Source: Euglena gracilis (lineage: Eukaryota > Euglenida > Euglenophyceae > Euglenales). From it: DNA of 64,000 bases. Shown piece after piece: positions 41,791-54,650 of the stretch. A program made the position numbers and the translations under genes. Location: NCBI GenBank assembly GCA_039621445.1, contig CP154957.1, forward strand, positions 22,404,761 through 22,468,760, given 5' to 3'. The notes under the pieces were generated by a model that worked only from the letters and a program-made list of their open reading frames with translations, was not told the origin of the DNA and ran no database searches. How positions within the stretch are numbered: the stretch's first letter is position 1; each line of letters starts with the position of its first letter.

Positions 41791-43550
41791 CACCTGGGGG
41801 TGGCATTTTTTTTCCCCTGCAATTGCTGAACATACCCTTGTAGGGGGTGATTTTCAGGCAGGGGGTCCCCGGCACTTTCATTTTTATTAACTGGGGCCAC
41901 CAGGTGGCTGAATTCCAGTAGGGGGTTACCATCAAAACTTTGGTCTGTGGAAAAGGTTTCAGTCCGGGGAGGAATTCCTGAATTATTGACCAGGGGAGGT
42001 TTTGCATAAAGATCCCCCATGTTGTCCAGGGGACATTGCAATGCATCCACTGCTGAAGCCTCCCAGTGGGGCCATCTGGCCACAAAATTGGGCAGTTTTT
42101 TGTTGCCTGGGGAGGCAAATAAATCTGTTTTCAAGGCTATGAACTGTTTGAAATGTTGCTTGAGCCATTGAAAAAGTTGGAGGTCAAGTGAGTAATCCCT
42201 CCTGTCCATTTCCCATCTGCTTATGGGGTCTGCTAGGCATTCCTTTGAAGGCACCCACTTTACTTGCAAATTGATTTTGTGCTCATGCACCATTTGTGTT
42301 GAAGGGGTCCTTTTTGCCTCCCCCTTTTGTCAGGTAATAATAAATGAGCTGATTGTCTACTGAAAGTAGAACTGTTTCTCCCCGCTTGCTTAGGCTTTTT
42401 ACTGTGCTTATTGCTGCACTTAGTTCTTTGACATTTATGTGCAGTGTGGACTTTTCCTGCACAATTTTTCCTGCACAATGTTTCCTGTATGGATGTCTAA
42501 TCCCCCCCATGCGTGAGTGCTGCTGTCTGAGTGCAACTCCCTGGTGGCGTTTTGGGGGAAGGGTCTTCCCTCCCATGTGTCGAGTGGAATTTTGATTTCC
42601 TTTAGTTGGGTTTTTATTTCTGGTGAAATGTGATGTTTAGAGTCCCAGGGGGCTGTGGAGTGTTTTGCCAGAAAATTGGCCAGGGCATCCGTAAAAGCCC
42701 TGAGGAAGGGCAGGGCCATAAGGTTGGACCTGATTTGTCCCAAAATGGCAGCTAACTGCCTTTTTGACATGTAGTCCTTTTTCACGATTTTGCCCAGCTC
42801 CTTTTTTATGGTCTTGACTTTTTGTGGGGGTACTTGTAATCTTCCTTCTTGGAAGTTTAGTTGAAACCCCAGGTGGTTTACAATTGGAGTGGGTTCCAGG
42901 GTTGACTTTTTTACATTGATCTTGAACCCTGATTTCCCCCAATAAATCCCTGACCACTGTGTTCAGGTGATGTTGTAGAGTGTTTCTGGTGGGGGCCACC
43001 ACCAAAATGTGGTCCAGGTAAATAAATACCTGAATGCCCCTTTTCTCCACAGCCTTTCGAATGTTTTCATGACCCCCATGAAAATTTGGGGCATTATGTT
43101 CAGGCCAAAGCAGCCTGCTTGGAACTCCCAAGTTTGCCCCCCCACCTGATGCTTCAAAAATGGCCTTAGGGCCTGGATCACTGGAATGTGAAAATAGGCA
43201 TCGTTTAAGTCTATTTTGGCTGCCCATTGACCTTTTCCAGAATTGGAAATATGTGCTGGATGTGATCCAGCTTGAAAGGTTTTACCTGAAACTGCTGGTT
43301 TAATTCCCTGCAGTCGCTTATGAACCTCCATTTTGTCTCCCCTCCTTCTGGTTTTGATATTAGAAACCAGGGGATTAGGTGTTGGGTTCCTGCATCCTGA
43401 ACCCTCCTTATGGACACAGATTTTTCGTAATCCAGCAGGATTTTTTCTGCCTGGGTGAGTTTTAGGTTTGCCCTGAATTTTGGGTTGGTGGACAAGTTTG
43501 GATTTCTGTCCCATGGGGGTTGGATGCCATCTTTGATTAGTTGGCAGGTT
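41791..43550 (-). pseudogene. DIRS-1B RT, RNase H, methyltransferase-like region
   Basis: As copy A, but the catalytic box reads YLDH (near 43009-43020) instead of YLDD, so RT should be inactive. A 3-base insertion (CCC) near 42937 gives LLGEIRVQD in place of LLKSGFKIN. RNase H HSDSSTHAWGG is intact. Confidence 0.8.
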
Positions 43551-43624
43551 GCTGGGGGGGCATTCTTGGTCCACCATTTTAGGCTTTTTTGGAGTCTTTG
43601 GTGCAGGGGGGTGTCTCTCCACTT

Positions 43625-44791
43625 TTACTCCATGGAATTTATTTCCCCAAGTAATTGATTTTGTGGGGTTGTGGGTGGCTGGGTTGATGACCACTTTCCA
43701 TCCCATGGACATTTTGGGATGAATGCTCTGACCTGCTGATGGGTGGTTGAGAATAATGCAACCCTGGGTTTACAGGAGGTTGTGGAAAAACTGCAGGGGG
43801 GGGGTGCATGCATCTCTCACAGTCTCTCTGGTCCTCCACTCTGATCTTGTTGTTGGTAAACATACCATAGGGGGGCCTCTGTGGGTCCCCCCATTGGGTT
43901 GATCTTCTCCTGCCATGGGCAAAACAAAAAGATTTGACAGGGGGGGCACTGTGGGTCCCCTGTCCACCTTCATAAGGTCCACTGAGGGTACCTTTTCCCC
44001 CTTGTCCATGTAAAGGGCCTCTGTGGGTCCCTTTGGGGGTCCTCTTGGGGTTGGGCTGTGCAAAAAAGGTCCACTGTGGGTACCTTTACCCCCTTGTCCA
44101 AGCAAAGGCCCTCTGTGGGTACCTTTGGGGGGTCCTCCTGGGGCTTTGCTATATAATGCCCCATTGGGCTGCAGCTGGTTAGCTTCTGGCCCCGGGGCCT
44201 GGAAAGTGATGCCCCCAGTGGGCTTGAAATTGTTGGCCGTAATGGCCTTGGCCTCCATGGCCTTTGGCTTGATTTGATGTGGGCCTCCAGCTGCATGTGA
44301 AGTCTTGGGGGGCCTCTGTGGGTCCCCCCTTTCCCCTTTGAGGGGTTGATGATGGGAGACATTCTGGGGGTTTTAAACAGACCTTTTTTGCCCCGTCCAG
44401 TGGGCATGTGCTTGCAGAATTGGCCTCAAAGGCCTGGCCGATGTTGTCCCGCTTGGCCCACATTCCATCTGCCCGTACTGGGGCTTGCTGGGGACTTTGG
44501 TGGATGACCACCTTGGGGTCTCCATTGTTGCCCCTTGAGGGGGACTCGGCCCAACTTCTGCTGGAATGGGTTTGATTTTGGTTTCCTCTTTGGTTTCTTG
44601 GCCACCAACTGCCAAGTGCTGTGGCTGTCCCTTTCTGGGGTTGAGGAAATTTCTGAAAAGGAAATTTTATTTTTGGGGAAAGCCACTGGTTGCCAGACGG
44701 AGGCCGCACCGGCAGGTTCTCCAGCGGAATCTTCTCGGGCACGGTGTTGTCCAGCTGTTGCTTCTGAGCTTGTAGGTCTTTCATAGTTCAT
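43625..44791 (-). pseudogene. DIRS-1B Gag-like protein
   Basis: Start ATG at 44789-44791 is present here (MNYERPTSSEATAG), while copy A has ACG. A G run near 44034 is one base shorter than in copy A and breaks the frame downstream. Confidence 0.65.
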
Positions 44792-45076
44792 TCAATTCAA
44801 TCTTTTAAACTTCCAATTCAATTTGATGTTTCGGTCTTGACCACAGCTGCAAAGTCAACTTCCTGGTGTAGATGCTGTTCTCAACAAGGGAGTCGGTTAA
44901 CCTTGCCGTCAGGAAGAACAACTTCTTCAATAGAATTATTTTCTTCCCAAACCCGACCAAACGTAGGATAGATCCTTTCTTGAGGATATTCTGTTGGTCT
45001 TGACTTCTTCTCTTGGTCCGACTCCTTGCGGAGATTCTGCTCCTTTCTTCTGGGTGTCGAAGGGCAATTAGGAATC

Positions 45077-45201
45077 AGCCAACTCCGGCGAAAAAAGGCA
45101 CTAAGCAGGGACTCCTAACCCAGCGCAGCGACCAATCACACAACAAACCGCCGGCGAGCAAGGCATGGCCTCACAATGGCAAAGTGCGGAGCCCAAGGTG
45201 T
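45077..45201 (-). repeat. DIRS-1B left inverted repeat
   Basis: Counterpart of 5925-6049, ending AAGGTGT at 45201. Confidence 0.85.
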
Positions 45202-45500
45202 CCGCCGGGGAGCAAGGCATGGCCTCACAATGGCAAAGTGCGGAGCCGTCATTTATGGATACCAACAAAAGACGCCCGGCGCCTTCGGCCGGCCGCCTTC
45301 CGCCTTTGGCAGCGGGAAAAAAAATTTGGTCCAAAAACTGGTGCCACCACAAAAACGGGACGACGTGGGGGGGTTCGACCCCTCCCCCCCCACCACACTG
45401 GCTTTTTTAAAGAACGGGGGGGTCCCCCCCCCTCACCCACCCACCATCTGGGGGGGGGGGCCCGGAGGGGGGACCCACTCAATTTTCCACAAAAGAAAAT
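45101..45500. repeat. Direct repeat left of Gypsy-1B (partner 59159-59549)
   Basis: Counterpart of 5949-6346. The 81-base A-rich piece 45501-45581 again separates it from the LTR. Confidence 0.85.
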
Positions 45501-45581
45501 GGAAAAAGGGTGGGAATGGTAAAAAAATCACGAAAAATACCAAAAAACAGCACATTTTCAAAGAACTTCACCATTTCAAAA

Positions 45582-46176
45582 GATTTCCCCTCTCGCCGGT
45601 TCGGTGACCGTGCGCGGAATGGGCTCCCCGGCAGGCCGAGTGGGGAAAACAGTCACCCGGCGCTCCGGTAAAAATAGGCACACACGCCCCAAAAATTCCC
45701 TTTTTTTGTGTCTTTCGGTCCCTGAATTCACCCAGAACTTGTGTTCCGGCAGCCAAATAATTCAAAAATTGGGGGGGGGGACGGTATTTTTGGCCAACTC
45801 CTTGGGGGTGCCTCTGAAGCAGTAGGGGGTGGGGGAGGAAACGCCTGGGTTGAATTTAAAAAAGGGTAGCGGGGGGGACGGAAGAACACCTTCACCTTGA
45901 TTCACAGCGCCGCTTGCTCTTCCTTTTTTTGAAATTGGATTCTTTCCTTTTGATTGACCTTCCGGATTGACTTTTTGAACTCCTTGGACAATTGTTTCCT
46001 TGATCTCAGATTCAATTTTTGAAATTCCTTCCTTCAGCATGCACAATTCTTTGAATGAATGATTCCGAAGAGAGAACCTGGTGGGGAAAAGTACACAGGT
46101 AAAAAAAGTAGCGGAATGGGGCAGAATATTCGCTAATTCCAGTGCGCAGGCGCCAGGCCGCATCCTGCCGCCCACA
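45582..46176 (-). repeat. Gypsy-1B 3' LTR
   Basis: Matches 6428-7022 at about 99% by eye, closer than to its own partner at 58566-59158. The polypurine tract follows at 46177-46187. Confidence 0.87.
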
Positions 46177-46187
46177 CTCCTCTTCCT

Positions 46188-48016
46188 ACCGAGGCGCTCG
46201 GCCTCGCCTGCCTTGGGCTAACCTCGGAGGCGGGAGCGGGGGGCGATGCGCACCTCATCGGCGAAGTGAACGAACTGTACAAACAAACGTCGGGGCGGTT
46301 CGGGTATAAGGAGGGCAGGGGTGTGGCCTTGGCCTCGGCCTTGGCCTTTGGCGTTTGGTGCCCGGGGGCGCCCCTCGTGTGTGTCCTCGCGCGCCACAGG
46401 AGCCTGGTCGAGGGCTGGCGTTGGTCCCCGGGCGGTCTGCTGGCAGGCCGGCCGCAGGCTCCTGTGGGCGCCTTGGGAGGGGGTGGAACTCCTCCGGGCT
46501 CTGGGCAGGGGCCGCTGTCCTGCTGGGTGGCTTGGCAGCCGCGGCGCGCCGACCTCCAGGCTGGAGGCAGAGCCCGGAGCGTTGAGCCTTTCGGGGGTGC
46601 GGTGCGCTCCCCGGCTGGTTGGGGGGGGGGCGGTCCCTTGGGCTCCCTTGGGTCTTTCTGGTGCCTGGGGGGTCTCTTCGGCTCGCCTCCTTTGCCCCCT
46701 GCCTGGCTTCCTTCGGCTGGCTGGGGGGGGGGCGTGCCTTTCTCTCCCTTGCGCCTGCTCGGTTCTCCTGTGGCGATCTGGGGGGTGGTGCTCCTTGCGC
46801 CTTCTTCGGTTCTCGCTTGGCGCTCTGGGGCTCCGGTGGGTATGGGCGCCCTTGGGGGGGGGGGCGCTCTTTTTTTTTTGCCCGGGGGTCCACCTGGGGT
46901 CTTCTGCCTTGGTGTGTGGGGGATCTTTGGTCGTGCTCTCTGGGCCCCCTGGGGGGGCGGTCTTGGGTTGGTGGCCTCTGGGCCCCCGGGTCTGTGGCCT
47001 CTGGGCCCCCGGGGGGAGGGTCCTGGCTCGGTTGCCTCTGGCGCTCCCTGGGGGTCCTGGCTCTTTTGCCTCTGGGGCCCCCTGGGGGGGGGTCCTGGCT
47101 CGGTTGCCTCTGGGGCCCCCTGGGGGGGGGGGTCCTGGCTCGGTGGCCTTCTGGGCCCCCCTGGGGGGGTCTTGGCTCGGCGGTCCTCTGGGGCCTCTCG
47201 GTGGCCCTCTGGGCTCTGGAGGGCCCTGGCTCGGTGGCCCTCTGGGCCTCTCGTCTTGCTGGGCCCCCTGGGGGGGCTTTGGCTGTTCGGTGCCCCCTGG
47301 GGGGGGGGGCTGGCTTCGGTTCCACTTGGGGAGGGGGGCTTGCTTCGGTTCCCCCTGGCCTTGGGGTAGGCCTGGCTGGCTTCGGTTCCCCTTGGGGGGG
47401 GGTGACTTTCGGTTCCCCTTTGGGGGGGGGTGGCTTCGGTTCCCCCTGGGGGGGCCTGGCTGGCTTCGGTTCTCCCTGGGGGGGGGGGGGCTTCGGTTCC
47501 CCCTGGGGTGGCCTGGCTGGCTTCGGTTCCCCCTGGGGGGGGGTGGCGTGGCTCGGTGCCTCCTTGGGGCCTGTCTGGCTTTGGTTCCCCTGGGGGGGGG
47601 TGCCTGGCTGCCTTGGTTGTCTGCCTCCCCTCGCTGGCTGGGGGGGGTGGCTGGCTGGTGGCCCCCTTGGGCCGCTGGCTTTGTCTGGGTGGCCTCCGCC
47701 CCCCCGCTCTCTCCCGGCCGTTGTCTTCCCTTGGCCGGCTGGGGGGGGTCTGCTCTGCCCCTGGCTGCCGCCCGCCTCTGGCTTCCGGCCTTGGGCGCCA
47801 GCATCCTCCTGCCTCCACAGTATCGGTGTCAGTATGCAGGACAGGGGCAGAGACATCCGCTGCCATCCGTCGGCTCGCCTCCGACGGTGTAGTCTCCACG
47901 TACCCAGCGTCTTGGTTCACTGCGCAGCAGGCACTCTGGAGAATCGGCAGGCAAGGAACGGCAGCAGCAGCAGCAGCCCCACAAATACAACCCCCGCTAC
48001 CCAGTACGATTTGACG
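46188..48016. repeat. Gypsy-1B 3' G/C-rich region with minisatellite
   Basis: Counterpart of 7034-8885. The tandem-unit core is about 46915-47600. It is about 23 bases shorter overall than copy A, with small differences in unit and homopolymer lengths. Confidence 0.8.
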
Positions 48017-48628
48017 TCAGGCTTTTCCAACCACCCCCGGGGCGGTGGGCTGGCATGGGTAGCCGTGGGTAGGGGAAAACGGGTGGCCTCCGGGTTGGGG
48101 CCGGAAAGGGCCGGGAATCACCGGGCCTGCGTTGGGGGGATTGAGGACGCAGACACCGGCGGTGGTGCCCTCTCGCCGCCTTGAGGCTGAGGACGGGTCC
48201 TGGAGGTGCAACGGGAAGGAGCCATGGGTGGCGAAGGCTCCATCTGGACAGGGGATGAACGGGGCGTACTGGGTATGGGGGTGCGCTGGCAGGAAATGGT
48301 GTGAGAGGAACGGGGAAGGCGTGGCACAGGCCGCCGGCATGGGGGGGTGCCGGCCCGAACACACCGGGACGGCAGCAGGCGGAGGGGGCACCGCGTCCCC
48401 GCCCGCAGCCGGGAAATGGTTCGGAATGGGCACATACGGAGAATGGGTGAACATCGCAGAGGCAGCCACGGCCACCTGGGGGGCAGCCACAGCAGCCTGG
48501 CTGGCAGCCACCACCGTCGCCTGGGGGGCAGCCACAGCAGCCTGGGAGGCAGCCACAGCCTCCTGGGGGGCAGCGTGCGGCAGCAAATGAGCGAACGCAG
48601 ACACGAGCTGTGCGCACTCAGCTCCTGT
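48017..48628 (-). CDS. Gypsy-1B C-terminal extension
   Basis: Same low-complexity AAVAAPQ-repeat frame after the TAG at 48629-48631 as in copy A. Confidence 0.4.
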   Translation of the reverse strand, partial: TGAECAQLVSAFAHLLPHAAPQEAVAASQAAVAAPQATVVAASQAAVAAPQVAVAASAMFTHSPYVPIPNHFPAAGGDAVPPPPAAVPVCSGRHPPMPAACATPSPFLSHHFLPAHPHTQYAPFIPCPDGAFATHGSFPLHLQDPSSASRRREGTTAGVCVLNPPNAGPVIPGPFRPQPGGHPFSPTHGYPCQPTAPGVVGKA

Positions 48629-51600
48629 CTATGGACACACCAATGTTGATACCGCAGCAGAGGGGATCTGGGGATCAGCCTCCTGCGACAGCTGGGGAAA
48701 CGCAGACACGGAGGGACGGTCGGACGGGTGGTGCACGAAGTGCAGCGGAACGGGCTGGTGCGATGCAGCGGCGGCGACGGTCCGCGGTGGATCCTGACCT
48801 AGCGCTGGCAGTGGATCGCGTGTCGGGACGTGCTGTGCTGCAGGCACCGCTGTGCCCACTGGGGGGTCCGCTGACTCCCCTTCCTGGCTGCTTGCCTCCT
48901 CCTCCTTCTTGGCGTCCTCGTCGGGCCGGACCCACTCCTCAGGTGGATCTTCCCACTCGGTGTTGTTGATGACCTCCTGCTCCTGCTTCTTCACCTCCGC
49001 GATGATGACCGCCACCTCAGCCGGGTTGCGATGGAGGTAGTCCAGCAGGGCCACCTTGAGCTTCTTGGACTTGGCGTACTCGATCATCTGGTGAGAGTAG
49101 CGATGGAAGAAATTCTTCAACGGCTCCCACGTGAGAGCCGGGTGGCCCTCCTACTTCACCTCGAACTCCCAGTCGCCGTCGTCTCGTCCGCGGTGCCGCC
49201 GGATCTCCTCCACCGTCCACTCCTCGATGTCCACGTCTTCTTGCGGTCTGGCCTGCCGGTAGACGAACATCTTGGGCGGGTCCCACAACCGCGTGTCATA
49301 GCGGTAGGCCTTCAGCTGGCAGCGGTGGGCCTCTTGGCGGCGGCCCTCCTCCAGCTCCAGCTCGTACGAGTGCTCGCCACGGCGCGCGGTGACCCGGGCT
49401 GGGCCAAGCCGGTAGCTCTCGAGCTTCTGGCCGGGCCGCCTCGGAGGCCGGAGGTACCAGACGAGGTCTCCCTTGGCGAACTCCTCGAGGTCCTTCCTGC
49501 TACGGTTCTTCTGGTTCTCTTGCCACTTGTGGAGGTCGTCGAGGACGTCGGCGACCTTCTGGTCCACGGCCTTCTGTCTCTCGAAGAACGACACGGCATC
49601 CTCCACCATGACCGGGGCCTTGTACGGTACACCACCAGTTCACCGATGCCGTCCATACAGCACCTCGTACGGACTCAGGCCGTGCTGCGCCTTGGGGTCG
49701 TTCAGCTTCTGCACTGCCCTAGGCAGGGACTCCACCCAGGTGATCGGGGCCTCGGCCTTCTCGCTCCGGATCCGCTTCTGCAGCTGCGTACCGAGGGACT
49801 CCGCCCGCCCGTTCGTCGCGTGGTGGTACGCCTGGGCCTAGGCGTGGCGGATCCCGTGCAGGCCGCACATGCTGCGCCACCACGCGCCAGCAAAGTGCAG
49901 CCCGCAATCACTGGTGATCACGCTGGGCAGCCCGTGCGGCGACCACCACCCACGGTACATCGCCTTGGCCACGGTGGCGGCGGTGAGGCCGCGCGTGTGG
50001 TGGGCCGTGGCCACGACCCACCCACTGTGGCCATCGACGCAGGCGGCGAACACGTTGTACAGCTGCCCCTCGAATTCCACCCCCGGCATCACGAAGAGGT
50101 CGATGGCCACCGACGCCATGATGTACGGCGGGACGGGCGTCGGGCAGACCTTCAGCCGCAGCGGCTGGTGCGGGTGCTCGTTGGCCTGGCACACCGGGCA
50201 CGTCCGCTGCAGCCCGCCGGCCACCTTCGCCGCCTCCATCCGGTCCGCGAAGACGTAGGTGCGCTCGGCCTCCTCCACCAGCCGGTCCCCGCCAATGTGG
50301 CCGGAGACCGAGTGCTGCTCCCTCAGCACCTCCGCCAGGAGCCCGCTCGGCACACACCACCTCCCCGCCGAGACGAGCCGCCCATCCACCAGCTGGGCCA
50401 GCCCAGGCCGTTGTGGGCCTGGTCCCAGACGGGCTTCCAACGCGGGCACACCACATACGCCTTGCTCCAGTCCATGTCGAAGACGTTGATGTCCAGGTCA
50501 GGCTGCGGAGGCACGTGGTCTGTGGTTGACGGCACACCCGCTGCGGGCGCTGCAGACGGGACTGACGCGGCCGGTGACGGCACACCGGCTGCGGACGCTG
50601 GGACGGGCATGGCCGGTGATGACACACCGGCTGTGGGCGCTGCGGGAGGTGCGATGGACTGCAGTGCGGTGGACTGCGGTGCTGGTGATGGGGCTGGCGA
50701 TGGCGCGTTGGACGATGGTGCTGGCACGGACGCTGGTGGAGCGGTGCACGACGCAGACGGTGGGACTGCCGCAGACGATGCCGACGGTGGGACTGCTGCG
50801 GCCGCGGGAGACGAGGCTGACGGGTGCATCTCGCGTGGGTGCTCGGATCGCGTACCGTGCGGGGCGTCTGCTGGGGCGTCTCGGGCGTTGCTCTGCGTGT
50901 CGAGGCGGCTGCGCGTGGTGACGGCGATGTGGGACGCTGACGGGACCGCGGCGAACGACTGGAGCGGGATCAGCTGGATGACGGCCAGCTCTCTCCCCTC
51001 CTTCAGGGTTAACCTCTCCACCTGTTCCGCCTTGGTCTCCTCGTCCTCGGGATGCACCGCCTTCGGGGTGGACTTCTCGCACAGCTTCTCCTCCAGGATG
51101 TGGGCCTTCATCTCCTTCGTGTCGGCCTCGGTGCCGTGCCACGAGGTGTCGCGCCAGCCTTGTGACGCCGGGTAGGGCCAGCGGGACATGTCATCGCCCA
51201 CCACGTTGGTCTCGCCGGGGACGTGCACCACGGTGATGCGGAACTCGTTGAGCTTCGCATGCCATCTGGCCCGCCTCCCCTGCGGGCCCACTCCGGCGAC
51301 GTACTCCTTGTACCACGACTCCAGGCTGCGGTGGTAGGCAGGACGAGGATCTCGTTGTCCAGCAGGAAGCCCGCCCACTTGTCGAGGGCGGCCACCACGG
51401 CATACGTCTCCTTGTCCCGGACATCCCACCGAAGGCGCTGCCCCTCGGTGAGCTTCCGGGACATGAAGGCCACCGGGACGGAGGCCCCCGGCCGCAGGTC
51501 CTCCACCCGCAGCACGCCGTCGATGTTCGGGAACTGCTCCAGCACCGCTCCGATGGCGTAATCCGACGCGTCGGTGCGCAGGACGAACGGCTTGGCTGGA

Positions 51601-51695
51601 TCGATGTGGTACTGCTCCAGGTCGGCGACGAGGGCCTTCTTCAGCTTGTCGAACGCCTCCTTCTCCTGCTCCGTCCACACCACTGGGTGCTTGGA
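48629..51695 (-). pseudogene. Gypsy-1B RNase H, integrase, chromodomain, inactivated
   Basis: The shared TGA before RNase H and the shared frameshift are present. In addition, an 11-base deletion near 50397 breaks the frame before the HSVSGH zinc finger. Tyr in the HAYAQAY stretch before the catalytic Glu is TAG (49838-49840). The conserved Trp of VKWEGH in the chromodomain is TAG (49151-49153). Confidence 0.83.
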
Positions 51696-53730
51696 TCACG
51701 CCTTGGTCAGCTCCCTTGGCAACTTGAGCTTCTCCTGCAACGGCGCAGCCAACTCCGCGTAGAGTCTCACGTAGCCCGCATAGTAAATGCAGACGCCGAG
51801 AAACGCGCGGAGACTGCTGACCGTAGGCGGCAGCTGCCAGTGCTGCACCGCCGACAGTTTGCCTGTGGCAGGCGCCCTCCTGCCGTGCCCCAGGATATGC
51901 CCCACGAACTCGACCTGCCTCATGAAGAGCTTGACCTTGCGGCTGTCGCTGAACCATCTGTCCTTCTCCAAGGCCAGCAACGTCTCAACGTCTCGGGCGT
52001 GCTTCTGGTAGAACTCCTCGTCCGTCTCCTCCGCTCCCTGCCGCGTACTGACGATGATGTCGTCGAAGTACGGGCGGGAGTGCGCCTTTACCACCGCGCA
52101 GGTGGCGTCGATGTCCCGCTGCAGGAGGGCGGGCCCGACGTTGATCCCCTGCGGGACCACACGCCACTGCCACAGCCCACCCGGCAGCTGGACGTTCGTC
52201 ACCGGTCGGCTCTCCTCCGCCAAGGCCACCTGGTGGACCGCGTCTCGCAAGTCGATGGTGCTGAAGAGGGTACACTTCGCCTGCTCCGCCACGATCTCCT
52301 CCGTCAAGGGCAAGGGGTAGCTGTCCGCCATGATCTGCAGGTTCGTCACCGCGTAGTCACACACCATCCTCCACTTCCCGTTCTTCTTCCGAATAGGGAA
52401 GGCCGCCGCCCGCCACGGGCCGCGGCCCGGCTCCACCTTCCGGTCGCGGCGGCACTCCTCCTTCATTTCCCGCAGCGCCCCCAGCCGCTCGCCCTTCAGG
52501 TGGATCACCCTCCCCACCACCGTCTGGGCGTTTGGCTTGAGGCGCAGCACCGCCATCCCGTGCTGGCCTCGGGGCGGCGGATCGGGGTGGACGCGGTCGC
52601 AGAAGACGCGGCCCTCGAACTCATTGAGTATCTCGGCGCGCTGCTGGACGGCCAGCGGATGCTGCTCCTCCGCCTTGGCCGTGACCACCCCACAGACTTC
52701 TTTCGCCTCCTTGGCAGCGTCGATCAGCACCTTGGCCACCATTGCCTCCTCCTCGGCGTCCAGGGCCTCGTCCTCCTCGTCTCCGTCGGGGCCGTTGACC
52801 CCGACGGTGAGCCCCATCTTCCTCACCTCGGCCTCCATCTCCTCCTCCACTTCGGACGGCGTGCGGGGCAACGGCGACGGGCTGCGGACTCGGACGGTCG
52901 CGTGGGTGCGTGTGCTTAGCGCTGCGATGTCGCTTGCTTCGGTGCCGGCGATGACCCATCGGAGGTCGTCGTGGAGCTGGAGCGCATCCCGCCAGGGTTG
53001 CACATCCAGCCTGTGCTCCTTCAGCCAGGGGTAACCCAGAATCAGGTCACACCCTATATCACCGTCATGGACGGTGATCTGGCTGTGCCACCTCTTCACT
53101 CCTCCACTCCTCTCTCCTTCACTCCTCGCGTTGAACACCAGGAGGACGTCCGCCTCGTTGCGGCCGCCTGCCAGCAAGTCGCCGTTCACGGTCCGCAGCA
53201 GCAGCGGCCGCTCGCTGTGGCGGAAACATCTGTTCGGGAACAAGTCCCGACGGATCAGCGACGTCTGCGCCCCCGTGTCGATGAGGGCCTTCACCTTCTC
53301 CTCCCGGCCGTCGATCTCGATGACCACATCCAGCATCAGCTGGTAGCTGCCGCCCCGCCTCTCCATGCGGCCCACCTGGAAGGGCCGGCTGGGGCGGTAC
53401 TGCCACGGACGGACGGTGACCTTGTGGACCTTCCGCGGGGGGTGGGGCTCGTCGGCGGCGGTGGTGACGGGCTCGGCGGGTGGATCGTTGTGCGGCTCGG
53501 CGGGGGGTGCACGATGCTTGGCGGGTGCACGATGGCGGTCGTTGGCGCGGGGCTTGGGACAGCGCCGCTGCTCGCGGGGGCAGCGCAGTCCGGCTTGGCG
53601 GTGCGGTGGCGGACGCGGGTGCGGATGCCGGCGACGGCGGTATCGCGCTGGGCGGCACGGCTGCTTGGCGGGTTGGTGGGGTGCGCTCGCACAGGTATCG
53701 GACGACACCTTCGGGAATGCGATACGCCTG
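51696..53730 (-). CDS. Gypsy-1B protease and reverse transcriptase
   Basis: Intact IDTGAQTSLI and YFDDIIVST. Substitutions relative to copy A include LRDAVHQ for LRDAFHQ and PIRKKNGK for PIPKKNGK, both in conserved RT positions. The extra G near 53505 moves it out of frame with the methyltransferase. Confidence 0.85.
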
Positions 53731-54650
53731 CTATCGGTTACCGCGCTGCTGGGATTCCCCACCCAGCTGCCGTCGGTGATGTCGCCGTCCATCTTGCTCC
53801 TCCACGATGTTCTCGCACTGGCCGTCGCACACGATGTCCTGCATGGGGGCCATGGGGTCCGCGATCCAGAAGCGTGTGGGCTTGCGATAGCCCCACGCCT
53901 CGAACATGCAGTAGTCCACATCGACGTACTGCATGTCCTCCACGACCTTGCGGTGGCGGAGATTCCCATAGCGGGGATTCTCCAGCCACCACAGCGACGG
54001 CCGCAGGTAGGCGATGATCTCCTTCGTCTTGCGGACCAGGAAGTCGGCCTTCCGCAGCCGCCGCCACCTGGTCGTCATCGCGCTGGAGTACTCGGTGCAC
54101 GGCGGCGAGGCGGCGACCAGCTCGAAGTCGCCGGGCCAGGACTCCTCCCAGTACCGCCAGCGCCACACGTCCACCGTCTTGTCCGCCTTCCACCGCGGGT
54201 CGGCGTCCACCGAGACGACGGAGTAGCCGAGCTTCTCCAGCGCCCGCTTCACCGAACCCGTTCCGGAGAACAGGTCCAGTGCCCACCTCTTTACCTCTTT
54301 GGCGTCGAGGTTGTCGGTGACGATGCGGCCGGCTTCGGTGCCGCCCGGGAGGACGGTGCGCTCTGCGGGGGGGATGGGGAGCTGGTTGCTGCGGGTGCGG
54401 AGCGTGGTGCCACTGACGGCGATGCTGATGGCGGGGGCAGCGTCGTCCGGCTTGGTGCGGTCTGGCGCGGTGCTCGCTTTTGTTCTGCCGGGCTGGGTGC
54501 GTCGCGGTGGCACGATGCTGCGTAGACGATGGCACGGACGCTGCTGGCTTGGCGGGGGGCGAGGACTGTGCAGACGAGACCGGTCGCGTCGCAGACGGTT
54601 GCTTGGAACGACGGGACTTCTTCTGTAGCACGGACCAGTAGTTGTTTGTC
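53731..54650 (-). CDS. Gypsy-1B cytosine-5 DNA methyltransferase-like domain
   Basis: The intact version of 14609-15518. A single frame runs from a Pro/Ala/Thr-rich linker through NLDAKEVKRWALDLFSGTGS (motif I), ASPPCTEYSS (PPC at 54097-54105), WLENPRYG and YRKPTRFW to a TAG at 53731-53733. The 8 bases absent from copy A (TACCTCTT, near 54292) are present. No ATG opens the frame, so it is expected to be released from a polyprotein. Motif order and the catalytic Cys support a real enzyme fold; activity is untested. Confidence 0.82.

Larger units (their letters stand above)
40446..45201 (-). mobile_element. DIRS-1B, duplicate of DIRS-1A
   Basis: Same structure, ends and nested position as 1297-6049. 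The right repeat starts at 40446, the internal complementary region is 40744-40847 (junction 40814/40815), and the left repeat is about 45077-45201. It has lesions of its own, including loss of the RT catalytic Asp. Confidence 0.87.
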
